The notes beneath the pieces are model-generated. The model was not told the origin of the DNA, did not search any database, and was given only the letters and a program-made list of their open reading frames with translations. A stretch of 64,000 bases of DNA from Phytophthora colocasiae (Eukaryota > Oomycota > Peronosporomycetes > Peronosporales > Peronosporaceae): positions 682,001 through 746,000 of the forward strand of contig JAGKQI010000048.1 of the NCBI GenBank assembly GCA_018806915.1, given 5' to 3'. Positions 59,905 to 64,000 of the stretch are shown piece by piece. The position numbers and the translations under genes are program-made. Position 1 is the stretch's first letter, and each line of letters starts with the position of its first letter.

Positions 59905-61632
59905 CTAATGACTGTCACTGCCACTAGCATCACATCCAGGCCCTCCAGCGATCCAAAGACACGAAGTCGTCGGGTAAATACTCAAAATATTCACCATGAC
60001 TGTCCAGCATAGTGAAAGAGCGAAATACACGATTGTCACCATCCCTAGAGTTCGACTGTATCCGCCGTTGAGTTTAAGCTGTTGAGTCTCAGCTTTCTGA
60101 CGAGGTAATAGAGGTAGGAAGAGCAGTCCAGCCAGATTCATTGCGTAGCGGATAAGCAGAACGTACGTTACCTCCCAACGTACATGAGTAGAATCCTCCA
60201 CAATATCCGCATTGGTGACGTCGAAGTTACTTCCCACATTCTTGGTAAAGGTACTGGCCAAAGGGATAGCGATGTTCGAAATGGACCCCACAAGACCGTA
60301 AACAGCTCCTTCGTGACCCTCACCAGCCAATTCTACCATAACGAATGTGGCAATCACAAAAGCAATTCCGTTGGGTAGAGCTTCAGCTACAGGGACACCA
60401 AGCCAGAACCATTGGTTGCGGATAATATCCCACGTCGTAAGCATCGTCACGATAAAATCCATGATCGTGACAGACACAATGGTGATCCCGTGCATCTTTC
60501 TCCAGTTCCAACGCAGTCCGTACTTGCCAGTGCAGTAAAGTGCGATGGCAAACATCCCGTTGCTTAGGATAGCCATGATCTTCTGGTTTAAAGGAGTGAC
60601 TCCCGCCCAATAGCGCTGTATTGGATCTGAACATGTGATCGTGAAGTTCTCGAAGATACCAGCCAGATATTTGTACGCGATGACTTGGTACATGGGGCGT
60701 AGCTGGATAAGGTACCAGAGTTCAGCTAGATAATCTCTGAAAATCACTCCTGGATGACGAGTTTCCTTGATACAGTACCACGAAAGCGGGATAACTGGGA
60801 AGCAGCAAACACTGAGGACAGCCATGAGCTGAGGGAAGCTTAAACAGAAGTCAAAATCCCCTCCGTAATGCCTTCCGTTGAAAGCCAATCCAGTTAGTAT
60901 ACTGGAGACCATGACGAACGCTGTTCGGATCATATTAATCGTCGTCTGGGTATAACCACGAACAGCTTCTGGTTCGCGTTGGGCGACTTCCACCATCATC
61001 GCATCAGCCGCCACATCAGCACAGACGTAGCCGATAGCTGCGATCATCATGAGGACAATGAACTTGCCCCCTGCGTAGTGTGCGGATTCGTTGAAAGTCG
61101 CGAGGATTTCGGGAGTTAACTCTTCCTTTTCCAATGTAGCGTACTTGTTGTCTGGGTAGTACGGAGCTCCCGAGTCCATACAGGCCATAGCGACCAACGT
61201 CAGGAAACAGATCGTCCACCCGATAACCATGAACGGACGACGTCGGTAGCCTCCAATAGGGACGCAGTCTGTGATCATCCCGAAGAAAAGCTTGAACGAC
61301 CACGGCATGTTGATCAACACAGTGGCAGATACAACTTGAGTGCCTTCCATGTTGAGATAGTTGAATAGAAATGGGTAAACTGTTCCTGGAAGCGTCCCGA
61401 AAATCATTCCTACTGCCGCGTACTGCGCAATGAGACCGATGTACTCACGACTCCAAATGTTCACCTGTCCACCGGCACGTAGAGCGCCCCCGTCATACAG
61501 CTGAGGCGATTTCGAGTCGAGAAACCAGTCATTATCCTTCCTGGGGGAGAAGTTGGTGGCCGATAAAGCTGGAGCCAGCAAGTCGATCTTCTTGCGTGGC
61601 GTCGGGTGCATTGGTTCTTCGAGTATCGGCAC
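59905..61632 (-). CDS. BT1/FBT-family folate-biopterin-type transporter, paralogue 1
   Basis: About 575 residues with about twelve membrane helices. Family signatures: VNIWSREYIGLIAQYAAVG, FKLFFGMITDCVPIGGYRRRPF, and YVCADVAADAMMVEVAQREPEAVRGYTQT. FBT proteins import folates, pteridines or related solutes. The first codon of the frame (61632) is GTG. Just upstream, TACTAAC and CAACCATAG look like an intron branch site and acceptor ending at 61632, so a small first exon probably supplies the true ATG; an in-frame ATG also exists seven codons inside. The TIR element at 61721 sits just upstream. Confidence 0.88.
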   Translation of the reverse strand: MPILEEPMHPTPRKKIDLLAPALSATNFSPRKDNDWFLDSKSPQLYDGGALRAGGQVNIWSREYIGLIAQYAAVGMIFGTLPGTVYPFLFNYLNMEGTQVVSATVLINMPWSFKLFFGMITDCVPIGGYRRRPFMVIGWTICFLTLVAMACMDSGAPYYPDNKYATLEKEELTPEILATFNESAHYAGGKFIVLMMIAAIGYVCADVAADAMMVEVAQREPEAVRGYTQTTINMIRTAFVMVSSILTGLAFNGRHYGGDFDFCLSFPQLMAVLSVCCFPVIPLSWYCIKETRHPGVIFRDYLAELWYLIQLRPMYQVIAYKYLAGIFENFTITCSDPIQRYWAGVTPLNQKIMAILSNGMFAIALYCTGKYGLRWNWRKMHGITIVSVTIMDFIVTMLTTWDIIRNQWFWLGVPVAEALPNGIAFVIATFVMVELAGEGHEGAVYGLVGSISNIAIPLASTFTKNVGSNFDVTNADIVEDSTHVRWEVTYVLLIRYAMNLAGLLFLPLLPRQKAETQQLKLNGGYSRTLGMVTIVYFALSLCWTVMVNILSIYPTTSCLWIAGGPGCDASGSDSH

Positions 61633-61720
61633 TATGGTTGACGGTTAGTACTAAGAAAACGAGAGTGACAAATACACGTTCACCATGAAAATTAATCCAC
61701 CACCGAATAGTAGGTAGCGT

Positions 61721-62326
61721 TACACCGATCGACAGAATGCAGCGTCCATATAAAAAGGGCGCCTGTGATATAAAATTGTGTGCACATTTTGTTATCAACC
61801 AATCAAATTGCCCGATGCAGCGTTCAATCGCTAAAATAAAACTCCACCAGCCACTCGATAAAACGGAGGTCTCCACCAGCCACTCGATAAAATGGAGGAA
61901 GCGGACGAGGAGTCCTCGCAGCCCCCACCACCCGCGACAGTATTGCAGGAAGCAAAGGAGGTTGCCACACACAGGCCTCCTTGACGAGGTGTACGCGCCA
62001 GCCAAACAACGCCGCATGCACTACACAATACAAGAAAAACGACGTGTCCTTTTAAGCTATAGAGGGGCTAAGCCAACGCAAAGCTACGCAAGAGCAACAG
62101 CTACTGCTACGACGGCGAAAGGAGAGCGCTTGGCTACGATAAAGCGTGCCATTTCAGCCTGGGAATCCATTAAACCGTCACTAGTGCAATTTTTAGTGCA
62201 AAATACAGCTGCTCTCTATCTTTTACCAAAATCGATATTAATTCGCTCTCACATAACCAGTCTACACGCGCCGAACAGACTTTGCACCTGCGGGAAAGTG
62301 GTCGTTGCATTCTGTCGATCGGTGTA
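61721..62326. mobile_element. 606 bp TIR element, copy 2 (MITE, TA target)
   Basis: Same element as at 51530-52134, with 21 bp inverted ends including TA and one extra C in the C run near 61922. It lies about 90 bp upstream of the FBT paralogue 1 coding frame, so it may affect its promoter or first intron. Confidence 0.8.
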
Positions 62327-62846
62327 CTAGAAACATCAGAAGGAAAACCTCCGCCACTACTCGGAGGACATTTGGGACCAGGAAATGATGGGGAGTTGTG
62401 CAGAACCTAGGGTTCTAATGATCTCCAATACGAATCGTAAGTTCACTATGGAAAAAACTGTCGTATGTTGCCCTGCGTTCCGAATATGCACCGCCCTCTG
62501 TAAGTTAATCAAAACACTTATTAATTCGTGCTGTACATGTATTGGAGACTAAAAGCACAGTGTCTGCTGTTGAAAAACACTGGAAATCGAAGTTGAATAT
62601 GATCAATTCATCGTTAGCTAAGTTTTGCCTTGGCACTTGAGACTTGGATTCGGTGATACAGGCTCCCCACAAATATACAACGCAAGCGAGGAAATCCCAA
62701 AAGACTTGCGATCCTCGTCCGGTTGCAGCTCCAACATGCTTCATTATCATCTGGTACAAGACAAATCCATTAGTTTACGGTCAAGCCGAAGCGAAAATTT
62801 TCGGTAGTTGGGGATATTCCAGACTTATACTTCACACATATAACCC
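62327..62846. other. Gap between FBT paralogues
   Basis: 520 bp without recognised features. It should contain the 3' UTR of paralogue 2. Confidence 0.4.
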
Positions 62847-64000
62847 CTAAAAATGACGATGTTGTTCACTAGCATCGCATCCGTTCCCTCCGGCGATCCA
62901 AAGACAGGATGTCGACGGGTAAATACTCATAATATTCACCATAACCGTCCAGCAGAGCGAAAATCCAAAGTAGAAAATCGTGAGTAGACCCATAAATCGA
63001 CTTGATCCTCCAATTTGCTTGAGCTGTTGCGTTTCTGCTTTCTGACGAGGTAGCAGCGGTAGAAACAAGAGTCCTGAGAGATTCACGGCGTATCGAATAA
63101 GCAGCACATAAGTAACTTCCCATCGGACATGGTTGGTATCCTCGACAATATCTTCGTTCGCAACGTCGAAGTTGCTGCCGACGTTTTTTGTCAAAGTGCT
63201 GGCCAACGGGATCGCAATGTTGGAGATTGATCCTACCAGACCGTATACGGCCCCTTCGTTTCCTTCACCAGCCAGCTCAACCATCACAAACGTCGCAATT
63301 ACAAACGCAATTCCGTTGGGAAGAGCTTCAGCTACTGGAACACCGAGCCAAAACCACTGGTTGCGAATAATACCCCACGTCGTAAGGATATTCACGATAA
63401 AATCCATGACAGTCACGGATACAATTGTGATTGAGTGCATCCTTCTCCAGTTCCACTGGAGACCATACTGCCCTGTACAGTACAGTGTTACAGCGAATAT
63501 CCCATTCCCGATAATAGTCATGATCTTCTGGTTTAAAGGTGTGACTTCTGCCCAATAACGCTGCATCGGGTCTGTGCACGTGACGGAGAAGTTTTCACAG
63601 ATTCCAGCCAAGAACTTGTACGCGATCACTTGATACATCGGTCGCATCTGAATGAGATGCCAGAGTTCGCCCAAATAGTCACGGAAAATCACTCCTGGAT
63701 GAGGTTCTTCTCGGATACAGTACCACGAAATTGGGATGACTGGAAGACAGTAAATGCTGAGAACTAGCATGAGTTGGGGGAATGTCAGAGAGAAATCAAA
63801 GTCACCACCGTAATCTTTCCCATTGAAGGCCATTCCAGTGAGGATACTGGAGATCATCACGAATGCAGTCCGTACCATGTAAATTGTCGTCTGAGTGTAA
63901 CCACGGGTAGCTTCCGGTTCACGTTGAGCGACTTCCACCATCATCGCGTCGGCTGAAACGTCAGCACAGACGTATCCAATTGCTGCGATCATCATGAGAA
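62847..64000 (-). CDS. BT1/FBT-family transporter, paralogue 2 (5' end beyond the window)
   Basis: The frame runs from the stop at 62847 to the window edge, covering the C-terminal about 384 residues. It contains IGYVCADVSADAMMVEVAQ and aligns along its whole length with paralogue 1, with high identity and the same stop region (SCLWIAGGNGCDAS). Same strand as paralogue 1, so a tandem duplication. The missing N-terminal part should lie just beyond 64000. Confidence 0.9.
   Translation of the reverse strand, partial: LMMIAAIGYVCADVSADAMMVEVAQREPEATRGYTQTTIYMVRTAFVMISSILTGMAFNGKDYGGDFDFSLTFPQLMLVLSIYCLPVIPISWYCIREEPHPGVIFRDYLGELWHLIQMRPMYQVIAYKFLAGICENFSVTCTDPMQRYWAEVTPLNQKIMTIIGNGIFAVTLYCTGQYGLQWNWRRMHSITIVSVTVMDFIVNILTTWGIIRNQWFWLGVPVAEALPNGIAFVIATFVMVELAGEGNEGAVYGLVGSISNIAIPLASTLTKNVGSNFDVANEDIVEDTNHVRWEVTYVLLIRYAVNLSGLLFLPLLPRQKAETQQLKQIGGSSRFMGLLTIFYFGFSLCWTVMVNIMSIYPSTSCLWIAGGNGCDASEQHRHF

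Noticed and set aside
1..64000. CRISPR array, bacterial defence system or operon
   Set aside because: No spaced short direct repeats of that type, no ribosome-binding-site-linked gene strings; all signs are eukaryotic.

Overview
The window looks like nuclear DNA of an oomycete, most probably Phytophthora or a close peronosporalean relative. Reasons: dense, almost intronless eukaryotic genes; two short introns of about 60 nt; promoter starts matching the oomycete initiator (Inr plus FPR) consensus, clearest upstream of phosphoglycerate mutase; a lineage-expanded START plus FYVE-like zinc-finger family; BT1/FBT-type folate-biopterin transporters; and chromodomain Ty3/gypsy and Ty1/copia retrotransposons. 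No prokaryotic operon structure, rRNA, tRNA or CRISPR was seen.

Layout. 0.8-3.2 kb: a MULE-type transposase-derived gene. 3.7-7.6 kb: three minus-strand START genes, one losing its zinc finger and one frameshifted. 8.1-8.9 kb: phosphoglycerate mutase. 9.7-17.3 kb: a complete 7.6 kb Ty3/gypsy chromovirus (LTRs 421 bp, TSD CACCC). 17.7-23.4 kb: a second, minus-strand gypsy chromovirus (LTRs 212 bp, TSD GCAAA), inserted four codons before the stop of a fourth START gene (23.4-24.6 kb). 24.8-27.1 kb: MCM5. 27.4-41.8 kb: plus-strand START array of six long open copies (one lacking its ATG), one copy split by a 601 bp hAT-like MITE, one zinc-finger relic and one copy without its 5' end. 42.0-43.5 kb: MFS transporter with one intron. 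43.8-44.6 kb: GDSL/SGNH esterase. 44.9-51.5 kb: an acyltransferase-3 gene split by a 5.3 kb copia element with apparently identical LTRs (TSD CGGAC). 52.5-53.9 kb: its intact paralogue. 55.9-57.6 kb: a distant START/FYVE-like gene with a long polar tail. 57.7-59.7 kb: an F-box/LRR gene with one in-frame stop. 59.9-64 kb: two tandem FBT transporters, the second cut by the window end. Two near-identical 605/606 bp TIR elements lie at 51.5 and 61.7 kb.

Theme. A housekeeping skeleton (PGAM, MCM5, MFS, esterase) carries a birth-and-death array of lipid-binding START proteins, hit by several young transposon insertions, three of them inside genes with exact target-site duplications. Many reading-frame breaks in otherwise young elements are single-base changes in homopolymer runs, so some may be assembly errors rather than true mutations.
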